A stretch of DNA of 64,000 nucleotides from Polytrichum commune (Eukaryota; Streptophyta; Polytrichopsida; Polytrichales; Polytrichaceae). A model generated the notes under the pieces. The model saw only the letters and a program-made list of their open reading frames with translations, made no database searches and had not been told where the DNA came from. Made by a program: the position numbers and the translations under genes. Where the stretch lies: positions 45,647,554 through 45,711,553 of the forward strand of contig OX485803.1 in NCBI GenBank assembly GCA_950295325.1, written 5' to 3'. Positions 12,340-25,400 of the stretch are shown one piece after another (the first letter of the stretch is position 1; each line of letters starts with the position of its first letter).

Positions 12340-13640
12340 GTAGTACCGATTTTTTGGCCATTACCCGTCTATAAAGGACAAATCTTGAATTTTAACGTCT
12401 TTCATCCGGCAATAGGCAGTCAGTAGCCATCCAGAGGGATGAATGCAGGCAATTTCCGTCAAGAATTAGTTACGACGGCTAACCACCTAGTCGTCTCTCT
12501 CGGCACTAAGGAGGAGGCTGACAGGAAAGAAGGTAGGCTATTTGCAAACAGCAAAATCTGACGTAGTCTCACCGTAGTTTAGCAATAGGCGTAGAAGTCT
12601 GTAGCTCAGTGATTGAGCCAGGCAATAGTCTTGGACAAGCAGGAAGCTTGGAATGACAATGTTAGGAAGTTATAGGGCTGAGACAATTGGACCCTGAAGT
12701 GGACTTATCTCTTTTGTGCTAATGGGATGATTATGAGATGATTATGAGTGAAGTATTATGTGTAATTGTTTGTCCTATGAGTGAAGAGGATTGTTGAAGT
12801 AAGTGATGTGTAATGTCGTGAGTGATATTTGGAAAGTGAGTTTGAGCAAGTAATCTGACTTAGCATTGTAATGTCAAAATCAGGCAAATAGGCTGAGAAG
12901 AGGTTTGTAATTGAGCAAGGCAAGACTGATTCGGTGTGGGTGATTAAAGAAAAGTGGAAAAGGTTGAGAAGTTATAGAGTGAGAGGCAATGGTCTGAAGA
13001 ATCAAGAAGCGACTGAGAGCAAAATCAAAATGTGGCAATAGCCTAGTAGAAGGCCAGAGAGTGGCAAGGCAACTGGTCAGAGAGAGAGGGAGAGAGAGAG
13101 AATTTGACGGACACAGACAGCCTGTCGTGAAGAAGGCAAGTTAGGCAAAGCTTGACGAGAAGCAAGAAGGGCAATCGTCCTAGCCAAAGGCTAGTAGCCG
13201 AGACCAGTGGGACCAGGCAAAAGGCCAAGTCGAGAGAGAGATGATGGCCATGGTCTACAGAGAGGACTGGGAAGTTAAAGAGGCTGTTTAGTAGCCAGCC
13301 GAGAAGGGCAATAGTCTTAGGAAGAGAGAAAGCCAGGGAGGCTAGAGTGAGGCCATCGCCTGGGCGAGTGCCCCAAAATTCCAGTCTTTGGTCAGTGTGT
13401 CAGAGAAGGAAAGAAGAGGAAAGCTAGGCAAGGGCCAGCATGAAAGATGGAAGGGCTAGAGGCAGGCTATAGGCTGTCAAGGCGGTACCTTCCCCTGAAG
13501 GAAAGAATATCTTACTGGAGTAAGACCTTACCCTTTGTATGTTGATTGATTAGTTTATAGAGGACTAAAGCCTTAAGGAAGAACATCGCCTAGCTGTGAA
13601 TGCATTATGCTTGTATTAACAAGTGAATGGCTGTTGAGAT
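12340..13640. other. Purine-rich, relatively GC-rich stretch without a gene
   Basis: The plus strand is strongly A/G-biased (long AGAG and GAAG tracts) with repeated AGGCAATAG-type words (e.g. CAATAGTC at 12623 and 13309). No long ORF on either strand and no LTR or TIR ends were found. Possibly the interior of a degenerate LTR element. Confidence 0.4.
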
Positions 13641-14059
13641 GAGTCACCAGATGGTTGAAGACTAAGATGGTGACTTGGGCACATGAAGACATGTACGAGG
13701 CGGGTAAGTTGGTAATAAGGAATTAATTAAGGAATTTGCAAGTTTTATCTTCCGCATACTCAAGACGATGTGGTTACTCAAAGACGCTACCCCGGACGAC
13801 GTCCTGACTAATTGCCATGCCAACTTGCCAAGCTTTTGAGCTTCACGACTGACATAGGTCAAAACCATAGCGACGTAGAAAAACTACCTTATTATAGGAC
13901 GGACTCACTCACTACGGAAAAGGCACAAATGAACCTTAAGAATGAATGATCAAGTGGAATAATAAAGAAGTAAAGTAAGAATGGTCCTAAGTTGTTAACT
14001 TAATCCTTAATCCAATGTGACAATAACCCGTATAGACACTAGCTCAGTCTTCCTAGAGA

Positions 14060-16070
14060 CCTTAGTTCCCTGGGTTTTTGGTTTTAAAAGACATAGCAAA
14101 AACTTACTACAGTTTTCCTAATTTCATCTATGGCAACTACGATCAACCTAAACACTTCCCTTAACCAACATTCCTTACACTAAAGTTTGTCTTTCACTTG
14201 TACATGAAGGTTTTGCTTGGCAACAAATTTTACTTTGATTCAATGCTACTTTATTGGATTGTAGTGAATGTCACTTGCATTATTATGATTTTACGCACTC
14301 TTTGAATGTCATTTCCTCTTTTTTTCCCCACCCAACAAAATTAATTTCCCAAAAATTTAGACACCTTTAAAATTAACTATTTTTTTTCAGCCCAAGCTAC
14401 TAGAAAACTACGGTATATGCTTTCCTTCGACTACAAAAGTTCCCCACACAATATGTTTCACTTGCGGGAAGCATACATAGAGCACTTCACTCCTCTCCTA
14501 CTACCTAGTGCACGCCTTCACCCTCGTTACACTCCACCCTTGGGGTGTAGATCATGATGCCACAATGCATGTGTGAGCCTCGACTTGGGTTGAGGATGAA
14601 GCATGCTAGAAAGGGAGGGAGGGAAGGAGAGTGTACTAAGTTAGTACACGGTTTGCTTCTAGAGTTACTTGAGTTAACTTCATCATGGATCCAAATGATG
14701 GCTTTGAAGGTGCCCGCCTCCACCTCCACCTCCACCTCCTTCCCTTTCCTTTTCCTCTTCCTTTCGTCTCTTCTCCAACTACCTTGCCTTACACACCCCT
14801 AGCTAGTCCTTGCCTTTTGGCCGGCCGGCCTGCCCTATTTGGCCACATAAGGTTAGTTCTAGCAGCCTACGCATATCTATCTATCTCTTTGTTGGTACAA
14901 TCCATTTTTACTTTCCGTTTGAAGTACCAAATTTTAGGGATTAAACGACCCACTCCCTTTTACTCATAAATCTGATGTGCGGGGTAGAGTTTGAGTGAGG
15001 GAGAGAGGGAATATACCTCTCATTCATCCAACGTAGACACTTGACTTGACTCTCGACATGTTTGTGGTTGGTTCATCTCAAATGACTTGGACTAGACTGA
15101 TTCGTGATTTTCATAGTCGGTTTGAGTGTCAAATGAATCGAATAGAGTAACCTCCGGATTACATGATGTTTCGTGGTTTTTTTCTTCTTCTCTTGGTTGA
15201 ATGAGAGATACGTTCATATGTATGTATGGATTGTTCAAATTATACGGGATCTCTCAATTTGTGAAGTTGGCGTTGGTTATTTTGCATTTTGCATGCCACA
15301 TCTTTGGAAGCATGAAAGTGATAAGTGGGCATGGTTGATTACCACCCTCAAACAAACCGATTGGTGCTTGGATTTGTAAGCCATAGCGCATGACACCTCC
15401 CTCAAATGTACACCTTGGTGTTGCCACAACTAGCCTTGTAGGCCGACCCTAAACCCTAAATCCCTCACACCACGCCACATGGCCCACACCGCCAAGCCCT
15501 TACACGGTTTAGTCGACGACCGAGCCCCGAGCCTTTACAACTGTTCCCCGAACTTGAACCCCGGCCTCATGGAGTCTACCCTTGCCTCAAGGACCCCCTT
15601 GACCGCCAACCCGATCCTCAATCCTCAACAACCCCTCCTTCTATGTGCCCATGTCACTCTGGCTCTCACGAAATGGACGACCAACACCGGCCGTTCACGT
15701 GCCTAAGGGTCAAACCCCAACAACTTTCGCATATGCCGCTCAAACAAAGCACACTTTGATATGTCGAAATCCTCTTTGGATTGCCACCAAGGACCACGTA
15801 GGCTTACGATTAAAATAACTCACACAACATACGTAAACCATAGGTACGTACGTTTAAGTGGTAACGCTTCAAGCGACGATTTGAGCATCGCCCACCCAAG
15901 AATCAAGTGCAAGGCCACCGTGACGCCTGCGGCATGGGGCTCATTGTGCAGTCGCCATGTTACTGCAGTAAGTTCAAAGTGTAACTTATTAGGTTGAGCT
16001 TGTGGTCATTGAATGCATGCGTGCCTGACACATGAGGAGTAACGTACTAGCATGCGTAAGGAATGCCTAG
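14060..16070. other. No supported gene; low-complexity (CCACCT)n and telomere-like words
   Basis: A CCACCT hexamer run at 14716-14738 makes the ORFs there low-complexity. 15439-15459 has two telomere-type units (CCCTAAACCCTAAATCCC), often seen as a regulatory telo-box but here without a gene. ORFs at 15479-15706 and 15761-15997 are GC-richer but not recognised. Confidence 0.4.
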
Positions 16071-16073
16071 CTA

Positions 16074-16599
16074 ATGCCCCCTTCCCACCTGACTTTAGCT
16101 AAGCTCCCAAAGTATTTTCTAAAATCCGGGTAAAGCTCCCTCGGTTATAGCAAAGGCGTCCGGCTATCCCGATGCACCTACAAGAACTTGCTCTGGAGAT
16201 TTTCAAGTAGGTTAGAGTTAAGTAGCTTTCACACATGTTCATTGTTTTGTCTACCAAGCAATGACATGTTGGGTAGTTTTTGTCCCATCCTAAAATGCCT
16301 TACTACTCACCTATCTTACCATCGGTTTTTTGTTAACGGAGCTCCTCGTGCCCTCACAGCTAAGACTAAAAAGTAACCAATCACAAGGGCGGGAGACGAC
16401 ACTTTTAAAGCTCCTATATTCTTGCCTCACGATTAGGTACCGATGGGAGGGTCGATGCTTGAGGCTTAAAACCTGCACTCTTAAACCATGCCACATCATT
16501 TGCCAACTAGGCTCAGCACTAGATAATGTCGATGGTGTGAAGGCTGGGTTGTTAGAGCCAACTTTTAGTCTTAGCTAAAGTCAGGTGGGAAGGGGGCAT
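16074..16599. mobile_element. TIR element, 526 bp, ~28-bp perfect terminal inverted repeats
   Basis: ATGCCCCCTTCCCACCTGAC with TTTAGCTA opens at 16074 and recurs in reverse ending at 16599. A related single end, GTTAGGTGGGAAGGGGGAAT, occurs at about 2964-2984. The ORFs inside (16188-16376, 16330-16578 plus; 16311-16499 minus) overlap on both strands and are not recognised. No target duplication was identified. Confidence 0.65.
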
Positions 16600-16628
16600 A
16601 CGTTAAGTTAGTATTCAATTGGGGAGGG

Positions 16629-16658
16629 AGGGAAAGGAAGGAAGGAAGGAAGGAAGGC
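16629..16658 (+). repeat. (GGAA)n microsatellite
   Basis: About six GGAA units, just after the TIR element ending at 16599. Confidence 0.9.
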
Positions 16659-16810
16659 GAGAGGCTCCTTTTCGTTTCACAAAGTACCTCCTAAGGTAAC
16701 TAAGAAGCCCAGGCCCAGGCCAGGCCAAGTGTAAGTTAGTTCGTGGTTTTATTGACGCAGCCTTTTGGCCACGCCAGACCTAGAATCATGAGCCGAGACA
16801 AGGCTGCACT

Positions 16811-16841
<31 letters not shown>
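16811..16841 (+). repeat. (GCA)n/(ACA)n trinucleotide repeat
   Basis: About seven GCA units followed by ACA units. It lies outside any coding frame I can support. Confidence 0.9.
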
Positions 16842-16842
<1 letters not shown>

Positions 16843-16994
16843 GTGCAGATTCTTGGTCTCCTTCAAGGTTAACTAGCTGGCCGGCTTAGCCCTGAAAGGA
16901 CCGGACCAGGGTGCGTTCAAAATGGAAGCGCCTCTCGCAAACACCTTTGAGTATTACAGCTCCTTAATTACCTAACCCATGCCAACACATCATC

Positions 16995-17214
16995 TGATGT
17001 TTTATATGGGTTAGCAATTATGTTATGAGCACGATGACATTATGGTTGCATGCATTAGAGTATAGTTCATTCCTATAGAGATCTCCAAAGTCACGCTTTT
17101 TGTATGATGTTTTACATGGGTTAGCAATTATGTTATGAGCACGATGACATTATGGTAGCATGCATTAGAGTATAGTTCACTTCTATAGAGATCTCCAAAG
17201 TCACACTTTTCATT
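16995..17214 (+). repeat. 110-bp tandem duplication
   Basis: 16995-17104 and 17105-17214 are adjacent direct copies starting TGATGTTTTATATGGGTTAG with only about seven differences, so a fairly recent duplication. No ORF. Confidence 0.92.
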
Positions 17215-17261
17215 TGACCTTTTCTTGTCACGTAGCCGCTCTCTTCCCCCCCCCCCCCTCC

Positions 17262-17590
17262 CCCAAATGATGTTGAGATTTACAATCTGAATTGTCTCAT
17301 CAAGTTAGCAATTACAAATAATGGAGATTATCATTTTAAGTTTTAAGATCACAATTAGGATACAAAGGTTATAAGAGTTCAACTTTAAGATTTTCTTTCT
17401 CTTTACATGATCACACAAACCGTCCAATGATGTTGATTATCGAACCCAAAACAAGGCCTATATTTTGAGCACATAAATGAATCCCATCATCACACATGTC
17501 TTTTTATAGGTTGCTTAAAAGTACAGCCTTGTCATATGCCACTCAAATATAGGTCTCCGATAAAGTAGAGTCACCACATTATGGCCGCTT
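17262..17590 (-). repeat. Dispersed repeat family B, copy outside the gene
   Basis: GAATTGTCTCATCAAGTTAG, GAGCACATAAATGAATCCC, CACATGTCTTTTTATAGG and CATATGCCACTCAAATATAG align in order with 27600-27905, same orientation. Preceded by a C run (17247-17257). Confidence 0.55.
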
Positions 17591-17689
17591 GTGTTGATGA
17601 AACACATTGTGTTGGAAGCATGTGGATGGTCATGAATCATGCCAAAGTTATGTTAGTCACACTTATTAAGCTTCTAATGTGTATATCAC

Positions 17690-17945
17690 CACCTAGAATG
17701 ATGGAGTTAGACGAGGAGATAACTCCGATGTCTTTACTGCAAGTTCGTCTTCAAATTAGTCTAATTCTATATGTGATCCCGAAATGGCCATCACAAGAAT
17801 TAAAGGTACCACAAAGAGGATTGCCTCTTGTCAAAGGCAAGCACCTTGAACAAGCGTTAACAGGCGCGAACGTGCCAACTTGCACGTATCTCCTTGAAGG
17901 GCAAGGCCCAAGCTTCTCACATGGTTGGTTGAAAATATCCGGTTA
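17690..17945 (+). repeat. Repeat shared with 46290-46490
   Basis: Copy with CTATATGTGATCCCGAAATG, then AAGAATTAAAGG and GGTTGGTTGAAAATATCC. Lies in ORF 17581-17946 (121 codons), which is open but not recognised. Confidence 0.55.
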
Positions 17946-18274
17946 ACCAGAAGGCATGCATTGTGATGGGATATGGTGGACCATAGCAGTAGTAGGCACC
18001 ACAAATCAAGTTATTGATCTGAACACTACACATAGGTAATAGGCAGAATTTGTACTTTGATGTCGAAATGCAAATTTTTTTAGATGACACATGGGATTTT
18101 GTAGGTGTTCCGGGTAAAAAAAGCAACATGTGACACTTTGCTTAGAATTTGAGTTAATTTGTGTCAAACCTACTTAATACCTACGGGCTTAACTTGGGAA
18201 TTCGGAGTTCCCAGGTTATGCAGGTTAATGCCTTGGGTTGAAGTCATCCCTTGTCATTATTCAATACATAACAT

Positions 18275-18834
18275 CTACACTAAATATGATATTTAGTGTC
18301 ACTTACTATTTGGTGTTACATGGTGCTATACCTTTCTATTATTGATGTAACTTTATACCAAGTAAAGTTGTTGACGTCGTATAATGTCCAAAGTGTTGAA
18401 GGTGGAGCATTAGATTGCTTGTAATCAATTGAAATGTAATACTCGAAGGAATTGTGGAAGGTAGAGCATAAGATTGCTCGTTGTCAATAAAAGTGCAATG
18501 GGAGAGGAATGAGAAACAATAAGGTTATAATAAGGCCACGACGTGGGTCCGAGAGGGATAAGAATTATCCCATATTGTTTGTACAAACCAAGGACATGAA
18601 GAAAAGCAATAAAAGCCAAAAGCAAGAAGAGCATGAGACCATCTCACTCCAAGCATTATTCATACGCCTTTGCGTATGTGTTCTTGCTTGTGCATTCTCA
18701 TCTCTAGTCCTACTAACTTCCAATACAAACAACCAATTTGACATTTGTTGATAAATTATGAGGTATACAATTAATAAATATAGCATCGTGTACTTCCAAG
18801 TAGAAAGTGACACTAAGTATCATATTTAGTGTAC
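18275..18834. mobile_element. CACTA-end MITE, ~560 bp, 39-bp terminal inverted repeats
   Basis: Left CTACACTAAATATGATATTT and reversed right GTACACTAAATATGATACTT go on with AGTGTCACTT on both sides, about 39 bp with few differences. Inside is an imperfect direct repeat (18402-18500, GGTRGAGCATWAGATTGCT twice). The ORFs within (18509-18751 plus, 18565-18813 minus) overlap each other and match nothing I know. Confidence 0.7.
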
Positions 18835-19819
18835 CGGCCACCTAGTATTGTTCCCAAACATACACATAATTAGAGAGTGTGACCAACTTAATCATGTTTA
18901 AGATCCAATTAACATCCCAAACTAACCAACCACAAGACAACTGACCACATAAGGCACGTATCCCTTAACTGAACCCCACAACACGGACCTCGAGGCCTTA
19001 CCAGTAGTTCCTGGCTGCTGGATGAGTTTACGATCCATGAAGCCGGTAAATCGAAAATCCACATTCACAGAATTTGTGACCATTGAATGCCCAGGAACGA
19101 GTGCTAATATAGCACAATAATTCGGTAGTAATTGCATCCGGATCTCCTCAGTCAGGTGCATATGCTGTATGTAAGTGCACTGGATTGAGTCTGGCTCGTG
19201 ATCGAGTTCATTGTTTGGATGATCGCGTTCTTTCTTACATGGTGCAGTGTCATGCGTGCAATAACATTAAAGTATGATTATAGTATCATCGGTCTATTGT
19301 GCAGATTGAATGCCCAAAACATATTCCGCTATCTGCCTTGAACTCACTCACATGCATCTCCCGTTCTTTGGAACTTGGGACCTTTAATGCATCTCGCTCA
19401 TTGTTTCGATCGGCAAGTTAGATTGATTAGCAAGGTGCCTTTGTTGCTCGAATTACTTGATGTGGAATTGATGAACTTTGAAGCCTCCTTATTCCTCAGT
19501 AAATGCATCGGGCCGGTGTACCAACTACCTAGCAGCGGATGGAGCCTGACATCGAGTGTAAGGTGATGTGGAATTTTTGAAAGGAAAAATTTAGTTCGAG
19601 AGGGCATCATGAGAAAATGAAAGAATTTCAAATTTCAAAAACAGCATCGTTGAAAGTAAGCCACTCAGTAGGGGTTGACATTGAAGTTAGCGTTAGTACA
19701 AGAGTTCCTTTTCCCAGTTCAATCGGATGTAATGGAATAGGTACACACTGTACATTGATGGCCAAGGATTCGTGCCACTCAAAGCTCGCTGAGGCTGAAA
19801 ACGTTGGGAACTCCTACCT

Positions 19820-20600
19820 ACACTGACTACCCAAATAAGTGAGGGAGGGAGGGCTGATAGTGAGTGTGGGAAACTGGTGAACGTGATACTAAAATTCTTC
19901 ATGCTATGAATTTAGTGTCACTAAAAGATCGAGGAATCACTGTTCATCCTTGCATTGTTCGTTGAAAATACCGGTCATAGCAACACTATTCATTGAAAGT
20001 ATTGAGTATGGTATTTGTGAAGACGTCACACGGCATCCAAAAACGTCACATATGCCATTTTCTCGAATACAAGGAATTCCGACTTGAATTGGTCCTTGGA
20101 GGCAACTTTTGTCAACGACATTTGGATGTATCTACAAAATGCTAGTAGCATGTGCAAGTGATAATGAGGAATCACAACATTCATGATACAAAGAAAACTA
20201 CCTCTTGACTCTATGAACTTGTACCATAGGTGCCCATACAAACTTAGTTTCAAAATGAAAAAACGTGTACACTGAAGTACACTCCACAAGACTAGAAACT
20301 GAGTCAGCCTTGGAATAAAATAAAAAAAACCCATCACATGTGAATGTGATGTTTTCACAAATACAATATTCATCCTAGAACTATTCGTTGATGAACATGT
20401 GTTTGGATATATATTTTTTATCACTCTACAAGCACCCTAGAACATGCACTAGTTTTCCTGAAATGTAAGGTAAATGAACATGTATTCATGAACTTAGTAG
20501 CACTCAGTAAAAAAAATTAGCCTTCACTCAGTTTGAGACTTGGCAAAATCATGTGTGTTTTGGGAATCAATGCCATATGCACTAATTGGGATAATTCGAG
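19820..20600 (+). repeat. Repeat related to 1130-1600
   Basis: GTGAGGGAGGGAGGGCTGAT, ACTAAAAGATCGAGGAATCA, CACTCTACAAGCACCC, GAACATGTATTCATGAACTT and GAGACTTGGCAAAAT align in order, with about 300 bp extra in the middle (20000-20400). ORF 20026-20424 (minus) is in that extra part and not recognised. Confidence 0.6.
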
Positions 20601-21621
20601 CCTACCTCTCTTCCTTCCAACATAAAACCTTGATCCCTTATAGGGTTGTTGCCGATTCATATCAAATGACTTGGATGAGTCCAATTCAGAGTCTTTGAAA
20701 TGAATTTTCTTGTCGATTCACCTAAAAATGATAACAACCGGGTTGCATGCCATTTCAAGGCTTTTATGTTGGATGAATGACAAGTATGCTTGTATGTGAT
20801 AATTCCCTCGGAGATTTTTTTTCCTTACCAAACTTGACTCCGGAATTAGCATCAAAGATCCTAAATTGTTTAGTGACATTTAACTAGGATGAAACAACCA
20901 TAACTTATTAGGGTTTAGGTTTACATTGGAATTTCTTGCATGAGTGGCATGAATCCCAAGCCTACATAGATGGTGGGCAACACTAAGTCCTCTAACTTAC
21001 CCTCTTCAAGGACCAAAGGCAAATGGCAATTCATGAGGAAAGTGGATTCTGATAAGGAAGGTGCGTATACCCAAAATCAACATTGCCCCTAAAACCAATA
21101 TTATGTATCACGGTCATGCCTTCAAAGGCTTGTGGAGTTAGATTTTTGCTATGACTTAAATAACCAAAACCCACGGTATAGACTCTCAAGGAAGGCTTTA
21201 CTAGTATCTATTACAAGCATTTGTCACATTATAGTTCATTAATTGAACAATAGGGTTGCTATCTTCACTCTAAAACATCACTCAATCATCTTTTACTCTA
21301 ATTTCTCTCAAGATTTCCTCTCATTGTTTCTCATCCAGTGGGGTATGTGTGTTAGTCTTTGTAAGTATCCATCTCGTCATGAGATTGTAGGACAATAGTC
21401 TTTTTACAACAATAGTCTTTGAGTATCACAATTGTCTTTGGTAACCTTTGGCCAATGCATCTTCAAATCACAACAAATCCTTCATTAACTGGTCAATGTT
21501 AATTCCAATACAAGACAATTTGTTTATTCCTTAATTCCAAGATTTAATCCTTACTCACAACTTATGCAACTAACAACAATTACCAGGGTCAAGCTATAGT
21601 CTTGATTGCCCTGCACAACCT

Positions 21622-21645
21622 GCAACAACAACAACAACAACAACC
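21622..21645 (+). repeat. (CAA)n microsatellite
   Basis: About seven CAA units. Confidence 0.9.
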
Positions 21646-22448
21646 AGGGTGACACACAAGACAATAGTTGATTTGGTTAATATGCACTTATACTCAAAGA
21701 TCAAATGCTCTAGACTATGTATCACTTTAAAACTCTTTTTAAGTCTAGGATAACTTATGCCTAAATCTCCTTGATAATCCAAAGTTTATCCTAACTCCCA
21801 TTCATACAATCAAACTTAACTCCTCAAATCCACCGCTAATCAACTGATCAGAAGTGATTTCTCATCCCTTTAGTTGATCATGGTTCTCTCATTAAATTAA
21901 CAAGCAAACTTTACTCTTATCAACCTATAGTATTTGTTTTAACTATAATCACACTCGGCTGAGCTATTTGCTCTTCTTTTTATCAATGCCTCTCACAAGT
22001 TTTAACTATAATCAATCATATCACTTCACGGATTGACACTTGGCCGTTTGTCATCCCTACATTGCCTATCACAAGCCTCAACTATAGCCAATAGTGCATC
22101 TCCAATCTGCCTCTCAACCTTCCAGATTCCTCCCTCTCACAGGGAGTCAATAGTTCCACTAAACTATGGGCTTAACTAATCTTCGGTTCTCACAACCGAT
22201 CCCTCAATGTGACCTGGTCACTCGGATCACTGCTCTTTGGTGACTCCTACCTATAGTTCCACTCGTTTCATTTGAGGTAATTGTTCCCTCACTTTCCCTC
22301 CTTTCTACTGCCTTCTTCGGCCAAGGATATCATGTATGCTCTAAATTCAATTGGATTCTCTGTTCATAATTCGACACATTTATCACTATGATCATATCTC
22401 TAACAATGGTTTCATCTTGCAATGTTGCATTCTTTCTCTGGTTAGGTC

Positions 22449-22450
<2 letters not shown>

Positions 22451-22494
<44 letters not shown>
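22451..22494 (+). repeat. (CT)22 microsatellite
   Basis: Uninterrupted CT dinucleotides over 44 bp in a pyrimidine-rich region. Confidence 0.97.
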
Positions 22495-22497
<3 letters not shown>

Positions 22498-25400
22498 CTT
22501 AGTTCTTGGCATGCCATTAAAAGACTATAACACTTTGAATAACGACCCTATGTAAGGTTCCACCCTAGGGGTCCAGCAAAGGGAGGTTAAAAAAGGCTCA
22601 GCCGTAGATCCAAAACTTGCATCTACGGTCATAAAAGTTTACCTAATCGTATAATAAGAGGAAGCCATCCTCAGTACTTCCTTTCCAAGTGTAAACAACA
22701 TTAGCGGTTTACACTTAGTAACTTCTGGGATTAGGGTAAACGTGACGTGAGTTTGTAGGAAGTGGAAGTGACTGACTTCAAGCTTTGAACGTCAAAGGAA
22801 GCAAATGGCTAAAGAACAGGTAAAATACTCATTGAAAGTACTGAGTATTGTGTATGATGGGGATACCAAATGAATGATTATGTTGTATAAGTTTGTGTGA
22901 CATAGATAACAATTGGGTTCTGCTGTAATTCACCTCGTGTACGTTACTAACCCTCTCCGTGGATTTGGTTGGTGGCATGGGCACAGGTGAGGCAGACCCT
23001 TCACAAATATGACGGCTACATTAGGTTTTGTATACCATCGGATTGCAAAATAGTGTGTGTAGATGAAGGTTACTTAAAACATATGCAATGACCAGTTTTA
23101 TTCTACATTGCAAGTTATTGAGCATATGATTGGTGTTACAAGTTTACATTTGATTTACTGGAGCTAAGTTGTAAGGAGACTTTGATAGGGCTTACATTGG
23201 AAAACCTTAGTATTATGGAATACTCCAAGGTTTTATGTGTAACAAAAATCTTTGTAAGAAGCTCTAAAAGTGTTATGTTTTAACATTTGTATTGCAATGG
23301 GATGGGGGAATGATCCCACCCACCCTCACTAGTTTTGATAGATACATAGATATATGGAAGAATGGTATGGCCTCTTGCTAAGAGGATGTTATTTGAAAAA
23401 AGAACTATGCTTGAAAGTAAGCTTAGCTTCTCTCAAGAAATGCCCAACTCTCTCTCTCAATTGTTGAACTGCAACATGATCTTAACTCTAGGACAATTGT
23501 TTGCACGATGTTCAGTTTCGACTGACAATAGTCTACACTCATGATTTCCCTCTCTCAATCTCGCATTGCTCTACACATTTTGAACTCACTCAATTCCACT
23601 CAATGTTTTAGGCTTAGTCCATCGTAATCTCAACAATAGACAATATTTTATTACATTCTTCTTATCAATTCTGCCTCACGCTGTGCTTTGCTCAATCATA
23701 CTCAACTTCACATTCTCACTCGCTCACAATGCACGACCTCGCTCGCAATCTCTCACTCAATTGAATGTGGCTTCAACATTGGTCAATAGTTCCACAATTC
23801 ATATTGCTCATTCAAATCACAAGATGGTTCAACTGAACTATAGTTCTTTGATTAACCTTTGTTTCCGAATAACAATATACTTTCATATAATAGGATAACC
23901 CACAATCACTGCGGTGGTTACTTAATTCCAAAACAGACAATGGTTTAACTATATCCTCGCCTGATCTCGGTGCTGAGGAAGATCAACCTATAGTTTCTTC
24001 TCTGCGCTCAACAATAATTAAAGACTATTTGCCTCTTTCCCCCTCGTCAACCCTCTTGGCTCGGCGGGGAAGATGATAGTTGCTATAACTAACTAGGGCC
24101 ACCTATGCCCATGACTATAACTACCTTCTTAGCCTATAGTTCAACTATTTCCATCTATTTGGATGAAACTTCATCCGAGCTTAACTATCTGCCCATACTT
24201 AAACTAATTGGCCAAAATTTTGGCTCACAGCTTGAAATGTGTACTTGTGGTAGATTGTGCTGGTTTTGGTTGTGTCTACAAAACTATCAACATTTTATAT
24301 TGAGCTTACTAATGCATTTCCATATTGTAGTAAAATTTTGGTAAGACATGTCCTTTCTTATGTATGTAAGACTTGTGAGCCTAAAATGAGAAGTTTTCGT
24401 GAACATTATTGATGCACAAGTTCCCTAGATTTTCATAATGAAATGAAGACATCTGCTAATTTTTCAAAGACTACAACCGCTTCATTTTTGGTGTCTCTTT
24501 TAGGTTCACATATCTTACAAGGGACTTTGTAACTCTATAGGATCGGGTTGGATCTGCAAGAGAAAGCTATATGTTAGAACGAGATTGCACTATGTGCTCA
24601 ACGTTATACACACACCATTCTAAGTTCAATTGTTAACAAATTAGGAGGGTCTATGCGGTCATCTAACATGAAATAGTATCTTCATCTCACCTATTATAAC
24701 TTATGCATCTAAACTCCAATTTTGAAACTTTAGAAAACCAATCTTACAAGGTGAAAATTGTATGTAGAGTTGGAAGTGCCCTCATCGTCCAATGAAAACT
24801 ACGCCATCCATGTTATGACCACGAAACTTGGTTACCTAATCATGAACAAGAAATCAAAAATATTTGACATACTTTCATGCACTAGTACATGATCAATTGG
24901 TTCCGGCATGGGTTATTGACTGCTCAAACTATTCAAGCTCATAAACAACTAAGGTATGTGAACCTTATGTGCTCACTCTTCTTAATTAGCAACCTACAGT
25001 TGAGTGGTATATAGAATGATTTGTAGATAAGAATGGACATCATAAAAAACATGTGCTTTGATGAAATTAAAATATGTGCTCAAAATCCAAACACCATTTT
25101 AAGTGCAAGAGTGTAGCTAATTGGGAGGGCCAATGTGAGCACTTAAACACAAGGTGAGTCTTCACTTTGACCTTCGACATCTCTGATTCTGAAACTTGAG
25201 ATGACAATCTACGCAATTGGCAAATGAGTGAGATGATGCACAAGCCGACCTAATGGTGAAAAATGTTTGTAGATCTGGAAGTGCCACACGCCTTATTTTA
25301 TGGAGTACAGCAGCAAAACATGAGCATATGGATCCATCCATTCTCGTAGGTGACAATCCACATAATAATTAAAGCACAGAAATCGTCATGAGCCACCGTT

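Larger units (their letters stand above)
21300..24350. other. Pyrimidine-rich stretch with recurring CTATAGT / CAATAGT words, no gene
   Basis: The plus strand is rich in C/T with many CTATAGT, AACTATAG and CAATAGTC words (CAATAGTC at 21393, 21410 and 23526). Contains the (CT)22 run. No long ORF and no terminal repeats identified. Confidence 0.4.

Noticed and set aside
15439-15459. Interstitial telomere repeat
   Set aside because: Only about two units; too short to call more than a telo-box-like word.
17581-17946. 121-codon plus-strand ORF as a gene
   Set aside because: Part is a dispersed repeat with a diverged copy in PIR intron 1; no recognised protein, no neighbouring exons.
22440-22500. 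Long CT tract as a GAGA-type regulatory element
   Set aside because: No gene nearby to regulate; a plain microsatellite explains it.
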